Positions 33,613 through 42,626 are shown, counted from the first letter of the stretch. The stretch: 52,065 bases of DNA from Sporolactobacillus sp. THM7-7 (GCF_004153225.1 NZ_SEMB01000023.1:1-52065), one strand, 5' to 3'. A program made the numbers and translations. Notes: generated by a model from the sequence alone, not told the origin.

Positions 33613-35595
33613 TTATTTTTCAGCGCTTCCCGCATCATTATCTGCGTTCAGCGGCTGAGTCTGATCGGTGTTGTAATTTATCTTCTTCTTATCGGGGGGA
33701 ACAAATCCTTTTGGCTTGTAGAAACGCAGCAGATCCCCGAGAACGACTTTATCGGAATAATCAAGTTCTTGTTTCGCGATTTTTTCATAGCGTTCCCCGT
33801 AAGACCGGTCAACTTCTTTTCCGGTTTTGTTGCTGTAGACCTTTCCGTCCGTTAACGTATATTTGTCTGTCACGACGTCCCCGTTGCGGAACGGGACAAT
33901 CTGCCGATGCTCCTTGGAAAACAAGTCCGAACCGAACTGCACATAATCTCTTGTATTAATGCCGAGCAGATTCATCAGTGTCGGCCGGACGTCCACCTGG
34001 CCGCCGTATGTCGATACGGTGCCGCCGGCCATTTTCGGAATGTGAATGAACAGAGGAACTCGCTGCAGCTGGGCGTTATCAAACGGCGTGATTTCCTCTT
34101 TGCCAAGCACTTTTGCCATGGCTTCGTTGTGGTTCTGGGATAGACCGTAATGGTCGCCGTACATGATGATTACCGTATTATCCAGCAGGTTCGCTCTTTT
34201 CAAATCATTGAAAAACTGCTTGACAGCTTCATCCATGTAGTTGGCCGATTGGAAATAGTTGTCGACTGCACTGTCGCCGAAGTCGCCCGGCTGGAAATCG
34301 GTATCACCTTTGTCCATACCGAACGGGAAGTGATTGGACAAAAGAATCAGTTTCGCATAAAACGGCTGCTTCAGTCCGCTCAGATAGGGCATCGATTCGG
34401 TCAGGAACGGTTTATCTTTCATCCCGTAGTTTTTCGTATTCTCCGTGTTCATATCGTAGTACTTGGCGTCAAAGAAACGCTCAAATCCAAGCGATTTATA
34501 CATCTTGTCGCGGTTCCAGAACGACTTGTAATTTCCGTGCAGGACCACCGTTTCATAGCCATGCTGATTCATGATGGCCGGGGCGGCCTGATAAGTGTTG
34601 TCGGCTTTCATCGAGAAAGCGGGGCCCTGTGAAAGGGGAAAGAGCGAGTTCTCCATCATAAACTCAGCATCCGACGTTTTTCCGGAACCGGTCTGATGAA
34701 AGAAATTCTCGAAATAAATCGTATTATCCGCCCCTCTGGCCAGAGCGTTCATAAAGGGTGTGACTTCTCTCCCGTCTGGAAGCCTGTAATTGATGGCAAA
34801 ACTTTGCAGCGACTCGAGGGACACATAAATGACATTCATGCCTTTTGCTTTGCCATAGTAGTTTGGATTTGGCTGGGCGAAATTGGATTTGGAATAATTG
34901 ACGATTTCATTCATGTCGCTGCTGTCTGCTCTCGCTCTCTGGGCATTGGAGTGGATGTTTTGTATGGCGTCATAAATCGTGAAATTGTAAGCACCCAGAT
35001 ACTTGACAATATAATTCCGGTCAAAAGTACGGGTAAGCAGCTCGGGACGGTCCGTTTCGGCCAGACTGAGATTAACGATGAAAATCATAATGGCGGAAAC
35101 GAAAACAGAAAAGACAGCTCGCGTGTTCCAGCGCTCCTCATCCGATTTGAATACATGAAAAAGGACAAGGACAGCCAGAATCATGGTGTCAGCGAAAAAA
35201 AGAACATCGTAGGGTTTCATCAGTGCGAGGACGCTGCCTCCCAGATCTCCTGTATTATCCGAAGACTGAGTCGCTGTAGAGATGGTAATAAAGTCGTTAA
35301 AGAAGCGATAATACACCACATTAGCGTACAGCCACAAGGAAAGCAGCGCATGAATCAGGATCAGGAGCGTCTGACGCGTCCTTCCTTTAAAAATGACGGC
35401 AATCCCAAGAAACAGGAGCGCCGAACTCAGCGGATTGAAAAACAGCAGAAAGCCCTGCATGTTGTTCGAGACGCCAAGATTAAATTGGGTTAAATAAACG
35501 ACATATGTTTTGATCCATAACAAAAGAACGGCAATAAAAAAAAGCGTGTATTTATTATTGCGGGTATTCATTTTGTTCATGAAAGGTTTCAACAA
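33613..35595 (-). CDS. ltaS: Lipoteichoic acid synthase (LtaS family)
   Basis: 660 aa. Polymerises glycerol phosphate from phosphatidylglycerol onto the glycolipid anchor outside the membrane. Five N-terminal membrane helices (residues about 15-185), a linker, then the extracellular sulfatase-fold domain. The catalytic Thr lies in HQTGSGKTSDAEFMMENS, with IYVSLESLQSF (metal-binding Glu), HGNYKSFWNRD and MYGDHYGLSQNHN. TTG start with AAGGAGGT 7 bases upstream. The last 60 residues are polar. Paralogues (YfnI, YqgS, YvgJ) exist in Bacillus, so which one this is remains open. Confidence 0.95.
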   Translation of the reverse strand: MLKPFMNKMNTRNNKYTLFFIAVLLLWIKTYVVYLTQFNLGVSNNMQGFLLFFNPLSSALLFLGIAVIFKGRTRQTLLILIHALLSLWLYANVVYYRFFNDFITISTATQSSDNTGDLGGSVLALMKPYDVLFFADTMILAVLVLFHVFKSDEERWNTRAVFSVFVSAIMIFIVNLSLAETDRPELLTRTFDRNYIVKYLGAYNFTIYDAIQNIHSNAQRARADSSDMNEIVNYSKSNFAQPNPNYYGKAKGMNVIYVSLESLQSFAINYRLPDGREVTPFMNALARGADNTIYFENFFHQTGSGKTSDAEFMMENSLFPLSQGPAFSMKADNTYQAAPAIMNQHGYETVVLHGNYKSFWNRDKMYKSLGFERFFDAKYYDMNTENTKNYGMKDKPFLTESMPYLSGLKQPFYAKLILLSNHFPFGMDKGDTDFQPGDFGDSAVDNYFQSANYMDEAVKQFFNDLKRANLLDNTVIIMYGDHYGLSQNHNEAMAKVLGKEEITPFDNAQLQRVPLFIHIPKMAGGTVSTYGGQVDVRPTLMNLLGINTRDYVQFGSDLFSKEHRQIVPFRNGDVVTDKYTLTDGKVYSNKTGKEVDRSYGERYEKIAKQELDYSDKVVLGDLLRFYKPKGFVPPDKKKINYNTDQTQPLNADNDAGSAEK

Positions 35596-36000
35596 AGCGA
35601 TGACCTCCTTTTAACCGGTTACAGTAAGATTCTGTATCTGCAACGGATATTCTCTCTAAAAGAGGATGTTCGACATATCGGCTTTAAAATCCCATCCCTC
35701 TTCAGACGGTACGGATCGAAAACCATTATTTATAAAATATAACATGTCTGACCTGAATATCACGAGGTTTTGTAAAAAAAAAGACATCCCCATTGCCTTA
35801 GATCATTTTAAAGATTTCCTTGTAAAAGTCAAGTAAATCTAAAAATAAAAATTTGTTTATTTCTTAACATATATCGACAATGGGAACGGTACCATTTCTA
35901 AATGGTTTGTCCGGTTCCATCCGAAGAAAGAGAGACCTCTGACATTCTTGAACAAAGGGTGTATTATTTTTGTCTCCTTTTTTCCTTAAATAAATACATC
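35596..36000. other. AT-rich intergenic region upstream of ltaS
   Basis: About 400 bp without a credible gene. It carries the ltaS 5' region and the 3' end of the next reverse-strand gene. A nested hairpin at 35883-35918 (outer GGAACGG / CCGGTTCC, inner ACCATT-TCTA-AATGGT) lacks a T-run. The rest is AT-rich, with no sure promoter. Confidence 0.4.
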
Positions 36001-36537
36001 TTATATGGATCTCTGGCCGGTGGGGAATTTTTCATGCGCATCGCGAAGGCGTCTTAGCTTCCGTTCGTTTTCTCCGACTTTTGTGACGAGTTGGGGATAA
36101 CGAAACAAAAGCATTGTATATCTGCCGAGAAGAAATCCGGAGATGGAGATAAAGTAAAAGATAAAACCTGAAGAACCATTCAAGGCAGGCGTTAAAAACA
36201 ATACATGGACGGAAATGTATGACAAAAGGTATCTTAAAGGAATGGAGAAGGCCCAGACAAGCACCGCAATGATTGATCCGGAAAGATACCAGGCTCCATT
36301 ATGATGAGTTAAAGGCGTGTATCTGCCCTGAAACATGCCGAGACCGAATGAGAGACAGAGGCTCATACCAATCATGCACCAGTCTCCCGTCGTAATGGAT
36401 GGATGCTGAAACAGCGCGTAACCCGAAAACATAAGAAGAGCCAGCGGCTGCCGGTATAGCGTTCCTGTCAGCGGTTTCTCGCGCAGCTGGTTTATCAGAA
36501 TAAAAAAGAGAATCACTGAACCAATAATGATGACCAT
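36001..36537 (-). CDS. Integral membrane protein, CcdC/DUF1453-like
   Basis: 178 aa with about five membrane segments and a basic C-terminal tail. The arrangement NQLREKPLTGTLYRQPLALLM, then FQGRYTPLTHHNGAWYLSG (R-G-R-x-T motif) and VWAFSIPLRYLL, resembles DUF1453/CcdC-type proteins, but I am not certain. No function assigned. GGAGGTG lies 8 bases before the ATG. It stands alone, divergent from the cwlO-like gene. Confidence 0.7.
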   Translation of the reverse strand: MVIIIGSVILFFILINQLREKPLTGTLYRQPLALLMFSGYALFQHPSITTGDWCMIGMSLCLSFGLGMFQGRYTPLTHHNGAWYLSGSIIAVLVWAFSIPLRYLLSYISVHVLFLTPALNGSSGFIFYFISISGFLLGRYTMLLFRYPQLVTKVGENERKLRRLRDAHEKFPTGQRSI

Positions 36538-36850
36538 GATTTGTCACCTCCATGACGATTTCCCTTACTCAGTCTATGATGGGATCAATTTGTCCTACAA
36601 CGCTAATCTGTCAGGGGGAAGATGATAAAGTCAATAATCGTCATGACACAAGTTATATTACAAAATCATTTCAAAGTGAAATACAAGCTTAATATTCGGC
36701 CGTGAAGGCAGATGATATAATAAAAAAGTCGACAGAAACGAAATTGAATCGAAAATACACGGATGGTGTAATAAAAAATTCAAAGAAATGTATAAGAGTC
36801 AGATAAATCAAAAAAGTTAGACGGATGCATTGGGGAGGACAGGCAAAAGC
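36538..36850. other. Promoter region between the membrane-protein gene and the cwlO-like gene
   Basis: 313 bp, AT-rich, no gene. TATAAT at 36716-36721 is a candidate -10 for the endopeptidase gene. No -35 and no clear WalR box (TGTWAH repeats) were found, although WalR controls cwlO in B. subtilis. Confidence 0.35.
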
Positions 36851-38143
36851 ATGACTATGAACAAAAAGGTGACAGTGACGCTCGCGCTGACCGTAGGACT
36901 GACATATACTTCCGTAGCACCTTCATTTACATACGCAGAAACATCATTAAGCAAGATTAAAAACGAAACGGCAGAGCAGCAGTCTCTTCAGACGGAGCTT
37001 AGTGAAAAACAGAAAGCGTTGCAGACAGAGCTGGATCGTGTCAATAAAAAGCAGCTTTCGCTGACCGGGGACATCGGCGATACGCAGGAAGGCATCAATA
37101 AGACGAAAAGTAAAATTGAGAGCCTTCAAAACGAGATCAAAGCCATTCAGAAAAGAATCGACGAACGGAAGGAATTGCTGAAAGACCGGCTTGTTTCTAT
37201 GTATAAAAACGGCGGGTCAGTCAATTATCTTGAAGTTCTGCTCGGTTCAAAAGACTTCGGCGATTTTATTGATCGTTCAAAAGCGCTCTACACGATCACC
37301 ACTCAGGATCACAACATCATTACCGATCAGCAAAGGGATCAGCAAACAGTTAAAGAGAAAAAGGTAGCTGTAGAAAAGAAGCAGGCCGAAAACGTAGCGA
37401 AAATGGCCAAGCTGCAAAAACAGCTGGCTGAGGTAAATGAGCTGCAGAAGCAGAGAAAAGTCGCTATGGAGGCTCTGGAAAGCAAGCAGGAGGATATCAG
37501 CAAGCGGCTCGGCGCGTTGGCGGATGCAGCGGACGCCATTAAAAAAGAGCAGGCCGCTAAGGTGCGCGATCGATCAGAAGCGGTGACACCTGTTTCTTAC
37601 ACTCCGTCTTCGAGCACCGGCAAATCTGAAAAGGTAGCGGATTCCGGAGATACTAACAATCATGCATCGGCGCAGGCAAGCGGAAATTCGGACTCAGGCA
37701 AAAGTTCAAAATCAAGTTCAAATTCTTCTCCATCGTCTTTTACGATGTCCGCTTCTGTGTCCACCGGCGGTATTCAGGGTATTTTGAATTTCGGAAACAA
37801 ATATATCGGACGTTCTAGTTATGTATGGGGGGCGTCCGATCCGGCGAATGGCCATTTTGACTGTTCCGGGTTTGTGAATGCTGCGTTTGCCGCTAACGGA
37901 ATTCGGCTGGGCGGCAATACGGATTCGCTGGTTAATAAGGGAGCGCCAGTGAGTTACAGTCAGGCAAAACCGGGAGATCTCGTCTTTTTTGATACATACA
38001 AGTCCAATGGTCACGTCGGTATTTATCTCGGCGGCGGCCGGTTCATCGGATCGCAATCCAGCCATGGCGTTGAAATTGTCAGCATGAGCAATCCTTATTG
38101 GAAATCTGTTTTCCGCGGTGTGGTTCGTAGAGTGCTGAACTGA
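36851..38143 (+). CDS. cwlO: Secreted peptidoglycan DL-endopeptidase, coiled coil + NlpC/P60 (CwlO-like)
   Basis: 430 aa. Signal peptide 1-30 with a likely cleavage after TYA. Residues 35-235 are a long coiled coil with two arms, including ELLKDRLVSMYKNGGSVNYLEVLLGSKDFGDF. A Ser/Pro/Lys-rich linker (about 245-305) leads to the NlpC/P60 domain with catalytic Cys in HFDCSGFV, His in GHVGIYLGGG, and YVWGASDP. It cuts D-Glu-DAP bonds during wall growth. B. subtilis CwlO is activated by FtsEX via its coiled coil. ATG 36851 with GGAGGA 11 bases upstream. Confidence 0.9.
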   Translation: MTMNKKVTVTLALTVGLTYTSVAPSFTYAETSLSKIKNETAEQQSLQTELSEKQKALQTELDRVNKKQLSLTGDIGDTQEGINKTKSKIESLQNEIKAIQKRIDERKELLKDRLVSMYKNGGSVNYLEVLLGSKDFGDFIDRSKALYTITTQDHNIITDQQRDQQTVKEKKVAVEKKQAENVAKMAKLQKQLAEVNELQKQRKVAMEALESKQEDISKRLGALADAADAIKKEQAAKVRDRSEAVTPVSYTPSSSTGKSEKVADSGDTNNHASAQASGNSDSGKSSKSSSNSSPSSFTMSASVSTGGIQGILNFGNKYIGRSSYVWGASDPANGHFDCSGFVNAAFAANGIRLGGNTDSLVNKGAPVSYSQAKPGDLVFFDTYKSNGHVGIYLGGGRFIGSQSSHGVEIVSMSNPYWKSVFRGVVRRVLN

Positions 38144-38160
38144 CAGCATATCATTCATGA

Positions 38161-38190
38161 GGCGCAGGTTTTTACCTGCGCCTTTTATGT
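38161..38190 (+). terminator. Terminator of the cwlO-like gene
   Basis: GGCGCAGGT-TTTT-ACCTGCGCC perfect 9-bp stem followed by TTTT. Confidence 0.85.
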
Positions 38191-38223
38191 TATAACTGAG
38201 GGAAATCTTTTTAGGCTGGGGAA

Positions 38224-38280
38224 AGAGATGCCACACTCTTATTTTTTCCTGGAAGGCTCCACAGAGGGGCTGTTTTTTTT
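38224..38280 (+). terminator. Two further terminator-like hairpins
   Basis: AAGAG / CTCTT followed by ATTTTTT (38224-38247), then GGCTCC-ACAGA-GGGGCT with G-U pairs followed by eight T (38255-38280). No gene lies between these and the preceding terminator, so they are either back-up terminators or part of a small RNA. Confidence 0.5.
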
Positions 38281-38386
38281 ATTCAGGCCGCACGCCATAA
38301 GGCGAGGTTGCTCGACTGGCTTTCTGCCCGGCATTTCTAATTTATGTCGAACTATGCGGGTGCCCCTTCAAAAAGAGATGACGCAG

Positions 38387-38395
38387 CATAAGATA
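38387..38395 (+). promoter_or_regulatory. Sporulation sigma (E/K-type) -10 motif
   Basis: CATAAGATA, a perfect CATANNNTA, about 27 bp before the ATG of the 19-aa YjcZ-like peptide. Same layout as at the yjcZ gene at 20.9 kb. -35 not convincing. Confidence 0.5.
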
Positions 38396-38421
38396 TAGAA
38401 AAATAGAGGGAGGATGAAGGG

Positions 38422-38481
38422 ATGTTTATTCTGATTGTCGTCATGTTTATTCTCCTTGTTATTGTCGGTCTGTTCTTCTGA
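38422..38481 (+). CDS. YjcZ-like membrane micropeptide (19 aa)
   Basis: MFILIVVMFILLVIVGLFF. The sequence aligns directly with the C-terminal signature of the YjcZ protein in this same window (FALIVVLFILLIIVG). GAGGGAGGA lies 7 bases before the ATG, and a CATANNNTA motif is further upstream. YjcZ-like peptides of 20-30 residues occur in Bacillales and are associated with sporulation. Role unknown; a membrane-inserted helix is expected. Confidence 0.75.
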   Translation: MFILIVVMFILLVIVGLFF

Positions 38482-38756
38482 AGATGAGGCATAGAGAAGA
38501 AAGCCCGGGCCGACAATCCGTTTAAGGCCAAGTGGCATCGAAGGATGAAGCTTGGTATTTTTTTTAATCGGACAAGATACGGAAGCATGAGAAAGCGCTT
38601 TATTAAACGTTTGTTGCATCGAAAAAGTCAAGACGTTTTTTGCAAAAAACTTCTGCCAAACTAGTGCCTCATCGACAAAAAAACCCCGTTCAGCATTTGC
38701 CAAAAATATGTGACAATAGAATTATCATAAACAACGCGAAAGGAAGTGCACAGGCA

Positions 38757-39023
38757 ATGCGGAACATCATTTCATTCACATTCAACCCTGCGAAACTCAA
38801 GCTGAACAAGTTTATCACATTTTACAGTTTCTGCGAGCGATGGAATCAGAAAATTTACGTTTATGGGAAATCAGAGGCTCATAAAATTCATCGGCTATCC
38901 GAACTTCTTTCGTTTATTTTGTTCACGAAAGACGAGGAATGCTTAATCGTCATCGAGGGCAGTGAGATCAATCAAACTAAAGACTTTATTTCCAAGCATT
39001 TTCCGGGTGTACGTACCGCTTGA
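38757..39023 (+). CDS. Small protein, possible HPr-like fold without the active His
   Basis: 88 aa, about the HPr size. From residue 15, KLNKFITFYSFCERW, IYVYGKSEAHKI, LSELLSFIL, ECLIVIEGSEI, and TKDFISKHF follow the HPr order: helix, NLEYNGKxVNLKS-like strand, short helix with S52, ITI-x-A-x-G strand, final helix. The position of His15 would be Lys/Leu and of Ser46 Arg, so it could not act as a phosphocarrier. This is a pattern comparison by eye. GAAAGGAAG lies about 10 bases before the ATG. Confidence 0.6.
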   Translation: MRNIISFTFNPAKLKLNKFITFYSFCERWNQKIYVYGKSEAHKIHRLSELLSFILFTKDEECLIVIEGSEINQTKDFISKHFPGVRTA

Positions 39024-39175
39024 GTAAGCGTTTTCAAATAAAAGGTTGTCGCTGAAAAAGAAATATGAGAGCTTAGGTTCTCGTTTTCCCTTCTAATCTT
39101 TCGAAATAGTGGGTGCAAGTATGTTATATTAAAAGTTAGTAGTAGATGATGTATTGTTTCGAAAGGGAAGAAAAA

Positions 39176-40306
39176 ATGACAACCAATACAATGATCAAAA
39201 CAGACACAATGGGACCGAATCATGATCCCTGGGAAGCTTATCTCGATATGGAAAAATTCGGACATCTTGAGCTCACCAATGTGGAGTTCACAACAACCAC
39301 GCTGTGCAATATGAGATGCGAGCATTGCGCCGTTGGTTACACACTGCAGAAACGGGATCCGGATCCCCTGCCGCTTGAACTGATTTTCAAGCGCCTGGAT
39401 GAAGCGCCGCATCTCCGGGCGCTCAGTATAACCGGAGGCGAACCAATGCTGTCGATGAAGTCGGTCAGGGATTATGTCGTGCCGATTTTGAAATATGCCC
39501 ATGAAAGAGGCTTAAGAACGCAGATTAATTCCAATCTGACGCTGGATCTCGCCCGATACGAACTGATTATTCCCTATCTGGATGTGCTTCACATTTCCTT
39601 TAATTACGGCAGTTTTGCCGATTTTTCGGCGATCGGTTTCGCGGTGATGGACAAGAAGCCGAAGCGCGCTCAGCAGGAATTGTTTTTTAATCGAATGATT
39701 GAAAACGCTAAGGCACTGTCGGCAAAGGGCGTCCTGGTGTCGGCGGAGACGATGATCAACAAACGGACGCTTCCCCATCTGGAAAAGATTCACGAGCAGG
39801 TAGTGGCGATGGGTTGCCGGCGACATGAGATCCATCCGATGTATCCGAGTGATTTTGCGAGCAGCCTGCATGTTGCCTCACTCGATGAGATCCGTACCGG
39901 GATTAACCGGCTGCTCGACGCCAGGAACGAGAATGTCTGGATGCTGTTTGGCACGCTCCCCTTTTATCCGTGCAGCAAGAACGAGGAAGATCTTGCCCTT
40001 TTAAAAAGACTGTATGAGGCAAAAAATGTCAGTGTTCGCAATGATCCGGACGGACGGTCCCGTCTGAATGTTAACTTGTTCAGCGGCGATGTGATCGTGA
40101 CCGATTTCGGCGATACCCCGCCGCTCGGCAACATTCAAACGACGACGTTAGAGGAAGCCTATCAGCATTGGATGAAAACGCCACTGGCCCGGTCGCTGAA
40201 TTGCCACTGTCGCGCAGCGAAATGTCTTGGGCCGAACGTTCTCGTCAAGAACACTTATTACAAAGATGTCGATTTTCAGAAGCGTAAAGCTCGGATTTCC
40301 CGCTGA
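39176..40306 (+). CDS. yfkAB: Radical SAM/CxCxxxxC motif protein YfkAB
   Basis: 376 aa. Radical SAM domain with the 4Fe-4S motif CNMRCEHC (C44, C48, C51) and SITGGEPML. The C-terminal second motif CHCRAAKC (CxCxxxxC) near residue 350 names the family and may bind another cluster. Reaction unknown. AAAGGGAAG lies 5 bases before ATG 39176. Full length, with no frameshift between the A and B halves. Confidence 0.92.
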   Translation: MTTNTMIKTDTMGPNHDPWEAYLDMEKFGHLELTNVEFTTTTLCNMRCEHCAVGYTLQKRDPDPLPLELIFKRLDEAPHLRALSITGGEPMLSMKSVRDYVVPILKYAHERGLRTQINSNLTLDLARYELIIPYLDVLHISFNYGSFADFSAIGFAVMDKKPKRAQQELFFNRMIENAKALSAKGVLVSAETMINKRTLPHLEKIHEQVVAMGCRRHEIHPMYPSDFASSLHVASLDEIRTGINRLLDARNENVWMLFGTLPFYPCSKNEEDLALLKRLYEAKNVSVRNDPDGRSRLNVNLFSGDVIVTDFGDTPPLGNIQTTTLEEAYQHWMKTPLARSLNCHCRAAKCLGPNVLVKNTYYKDVDFQKRKARISR

Positions 40307-40615
40307 GTGGCGGGAAAACGTCTTTCGGCTTTTCTCCATAATCGATAGAAAGGAACCATCCAAGACTTTTTTGACCGCATTTATCTAGGCGTACTGAAAT
40401 AGTGACTTTTGTCATGTTGATCATGGCGGAAAGTCATTATTTTTTTTCAACCCGATTGATTTCAGTCGGGGCAAAGCAACAGGATAAATCATCCGTGATA
40501 TTGGAAAGATTATTGTAAACACAAAGCATCGACGGTCAATCGGTAAAATCCGTCAGCTAACTGAGGAAAGGGTGTCGTTTTTTGTTGCAAAAAGTGTGAA
40601 GCCATTGAAAAGAGA
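40307..40615. other. Intergenic region between yfkAB and the Pit pair
   Basis: It holds the terminator of yfkAB at 40402-40447. Otherwise nothing recognisable. Two TTGTAAA-type words (near 40515 and 40616) recall PhoP repeat units, but they are isolated. Confidence 0.35.
40402..40447 (+). terminator. Terminator of yfkAB
   Basis: TGACTTT / AAAGTCA outer stem and ATG/CAT inner stem, followed by eight T. Confidence 0.75.
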
Positions 40616-40643
40616 TTGTAAATCCAGGTCGTTCTGTTAAAAT
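40616..40643 (+). promoter_or_regulatory. Promoter of the Pit operon
   Basis: TTGTAA, 16-bp spacer, TAAAAT. Start point expected near 40650. Confidence 0.55.
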
Positions 40644-40724
40644 GAAACTTGGGTTCTTTTTTGTGGTATCAGAAAAGCGCGCGAACGCGCAGCGAGATCC
40701 ATGAATAGCAGAGGAGTGAATTTT

Positions 40725-41345
40725 GTGCATTTTTTGTCAAAAAATGACAAATTTTTGAACATGCTATCGATTATATCGCTCAATCTGGAGGAGGCGGCGA
40801 AGTTTTTTGTCGACTGCAAAATCAAAAATGAATCAGATTTACATGAATTTTCCAGTAAAATGAAGGAATATGAGCGAAAAGGGGATTCCTATGTTCATGA
40901 GCTGATTATTGCTTTGAACAAGACGTTTGTGACCCCGCTCCAGAGAGAAGACATTCTCGAGCTGGCCATGAAAATGGACGATGTTCTGGACGGATTCGAA
41001 GAATGGTCCATGCGTCTTGAAATTTACGGGCTGACACAGACGGACGAGTATATGGTGAAGTTCGTCGATTATCTGTATGCGTGTTGTAAAGAAATGGCGC
41101 AGGCGACGACGCTATTAAGCAAAAAGAAACTATCCAGTATCCGTCACAGCGTCATTAAAATCAACGACTATGAGACCGAATGCGATAACTTACTCGCGCG
41201 CTGTATCACGAATCTGTTTAAAAATGAAAAAGATGCAATAAAAATTATTCAATATAAAGAACTCTATGAGATGCTGGAAAGAGTAGCGGATTTCTGTGAA
41301 GATGTTGCCGATACGCTGGAATCCATCATTATGCGAAATGCTTAA
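40725..41345 (+). CDS. DUF47/PhoU-like Pit accessory protein
   Basis: 206 aa, all-helical, of the DUF47 family that always neighbours Pit transporters and is thought to regulate them. Typical text: EEAAKFFVDC, MKEYERKGDSYVHELIIALNKTFVTPLQREDI, MDDVLDGFEE and ERVADFCEDVADTLESI. GTG start at 40725 (GAGGAG 8 bases upstream) preferred over ATG 40701, which has no ribosome site. Corresponds to B. subtilis YkaA. Pit follows 48 bp downstream. Confidence 0.92.
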   Translation: MHFLSKNDKFLNMLSIISLNLEEAAKFFVDCKIKNESDLHEFSSKMKEYERKGDSYVHELIIALNKTFVTPLQREDILELAMKMDDVLDGFEEWSMRLEIYGLTQTDEYMVKFVDYLYACCKEMAQATTLLSKKKLSSIRHSVIKINDYETECDNLLARCITNLFKNEKDAIKIIQYKELYEMLERVADFCEDVADTLESIIMRNA

Positions 41346-41393
41346 ACAGTGGAAGTTAGAAAAGTGTCCGACAGATGAAGGAGAAGCTTACTG

Positions 41394-42401
41394 ATGGAAA
41401 ATTTAATTGTCCTAACGCTTATGATCGTATTTCTTGCTTTTCTGTTTGATTTTATTAACGGGTTTCATGATACGGCGAATACGATCGCCACTTCGGTTTC
41501 GACGCGTGCGCTTCGTCCCCGCGCCGCGATTATTCTGGCTAGCACGATGAACTTTCTGGGTGCCGTAACGTTCACCGGAGTGGCGCAAACAATCAGTCAG
41601 GGGATTATTGATCCGTTTACGATTGAAGACGAGGCGACGGGATCGATCATTGTCATGTCTGCTTTAATTGCCGCTATAATTTGGAATCTGATCACCTGGA
41701 TTCTCGGTATCCCAAGCAGTTCTTCGCACGCCATTGTCGGATCGCTAGCTGGCGCCGGAATCTCCGCACTCGGCTTCGGCGCTTTGAATTATTCAGGATT
41801 TTCCGAGATTTTCGAAGCGCTCGTCTTCTCGCCGATAGCCGCGATTACGCTCGGATTTATCATTATGAATGTATTTATTTTTCTTTTTCGCAACTTTTCC
41901 TTAGTGAAAACGAATCAAAGGTTCCGGCTGTTTCAGGTGCTGACGGCCGCCATGCAATCCTTTGCTCACGGAACGAATGACGCTCAGAAGTCGATGGGGA
42001 TTATCACTATGGCGCTTGTCGCATCGAATTATGTATCAACGATAGAAATACCTATGTGGGTGCGGATTACGTGCGGCTTGTCTATGGCCGTCGGAACTTC
42101 TATAGGAGGCTGGCGGATCATTAGAACAGTCGGCAGCAAGATTATGAAGATCAAGCCGATCAGCGGTGCGGCCGCGGATCTGTCGTCGGCGACGATCATT
42201 TTCGGCTTTACATTTCTGCACTTTCCGGTCAGTACGACCCATGTCATTACTTCTTCAATTCTTGGAGTCGGCGCGGCGGATCGAGTGAAAGGCGTTAACT
42301 GGGGTATGGCGATCAATATTGTTCTGACATGGTTTATTACACTGCCGATAACGGCTGTTCTTTCAGCGGTTCTTTACCAGATTCTGAGGTGGATTCTGTA
42401 G
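41394..42401 (+). CDS. pit: Low-affinity inorganic phosphate transporter, Pit family
   Basis: 335 aa with about nine to ten membrane segments. Pit proteins import phosphate, usually as metal phosphate, driven by the proton gradient. Two PD001131-type repeats: FDFINGFHDTANTIATSVSTRAL at the N-terminus and QSFAHGTNDAQKSMGIITMAL in the middle. LGIPSSSSHAIVGSLAGAG and FPVSTTHVITSSILG are conserved. Operon with the DUF47 gene. AAGGAG precedes the ATG. Confidence 0.95.
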   Translation: MENLIVLTLMIVFLAFLFDFINGFHDTANTIATSVSTRALRPRAAIILASTMNFLGAVTFTGVAQTISQGIIDPFTIEDEATGSIIVMSALIAAIIWNLITWILGIPSSSSHAIVGSLAGAGISALGFGALNYSGFSEIFEALVFSPIAAITLGFIIMNVFIFLFRNFSLVKTNQRFRLFQVLTAAMQSFAHGTNDAQKSMGIITMALVASNYVSTIEIPMWVRITCGLSMAVGTSIGGWRIIRTVGSKIMKIKPISGAAADLSSATIIFGFTFLHFPVSTTHVITSSILGVGAADRVKGVNWGMAINIVLTWFITLPITAVLSAVLYQILRWIL

Positions 42402-42428
42402 TTGGCGAATACTTAAAGATTCAAGAGC

Positions 42429-42626
42429 TTAAGATTCGGCGGGCAAAGATTTCTGCAGCACTTCGGCGATCATTCGATCCAGTTCCTGGCTGCACTGCAG
42501 CGTTTCAGCGGCATACATACCATAAATCTCCGCGATTCGAAAGAGCTGTTTTCTTTTTTCTTCAATCTTTTCAGAATTGATGACAGGTTTTTGTTCGGCC
42601 TTGTTTATCATGGATAAGTGAGACAT
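42429..42626 (-). CDS. Spo0E-like aspartyl-phosphate phosphatase
   Basis: 65 aa. Two helices with the family signature SQELD at residues 46-50 (EKRKQLFRIAEIYGM ... LQCSQELDRMI). Spo0E-type proteins dephosphorylate Spo0A-P or related regulators and delay sporulation. GAAGGTGA lies about 10 bases before the ATG. Located alone between pit and ccpC on the opposite strand. The true target regulator cannot be told from sequence. Confidence 0.9.
   Translation of the reverse strand: MSHLSMINKAEQKPVINSEKIEEKRKQLFRIAEIYGMYAAETLQCSQELDRMIAEVLQKSLPAES

Noticed and set aside
34696-35493. 265-codon plus-strand frame opposite ltaS
   Set aside because: Antisense shadow of the LtaS N-terminal half; charged, with no known motif.
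40510-40645. PhoP (Pho box) repeats before the Pit operon
   Set aside because: Only isolated TTGTAAA words; the required tandem TTHACA units at 11-bp spacing are missing.
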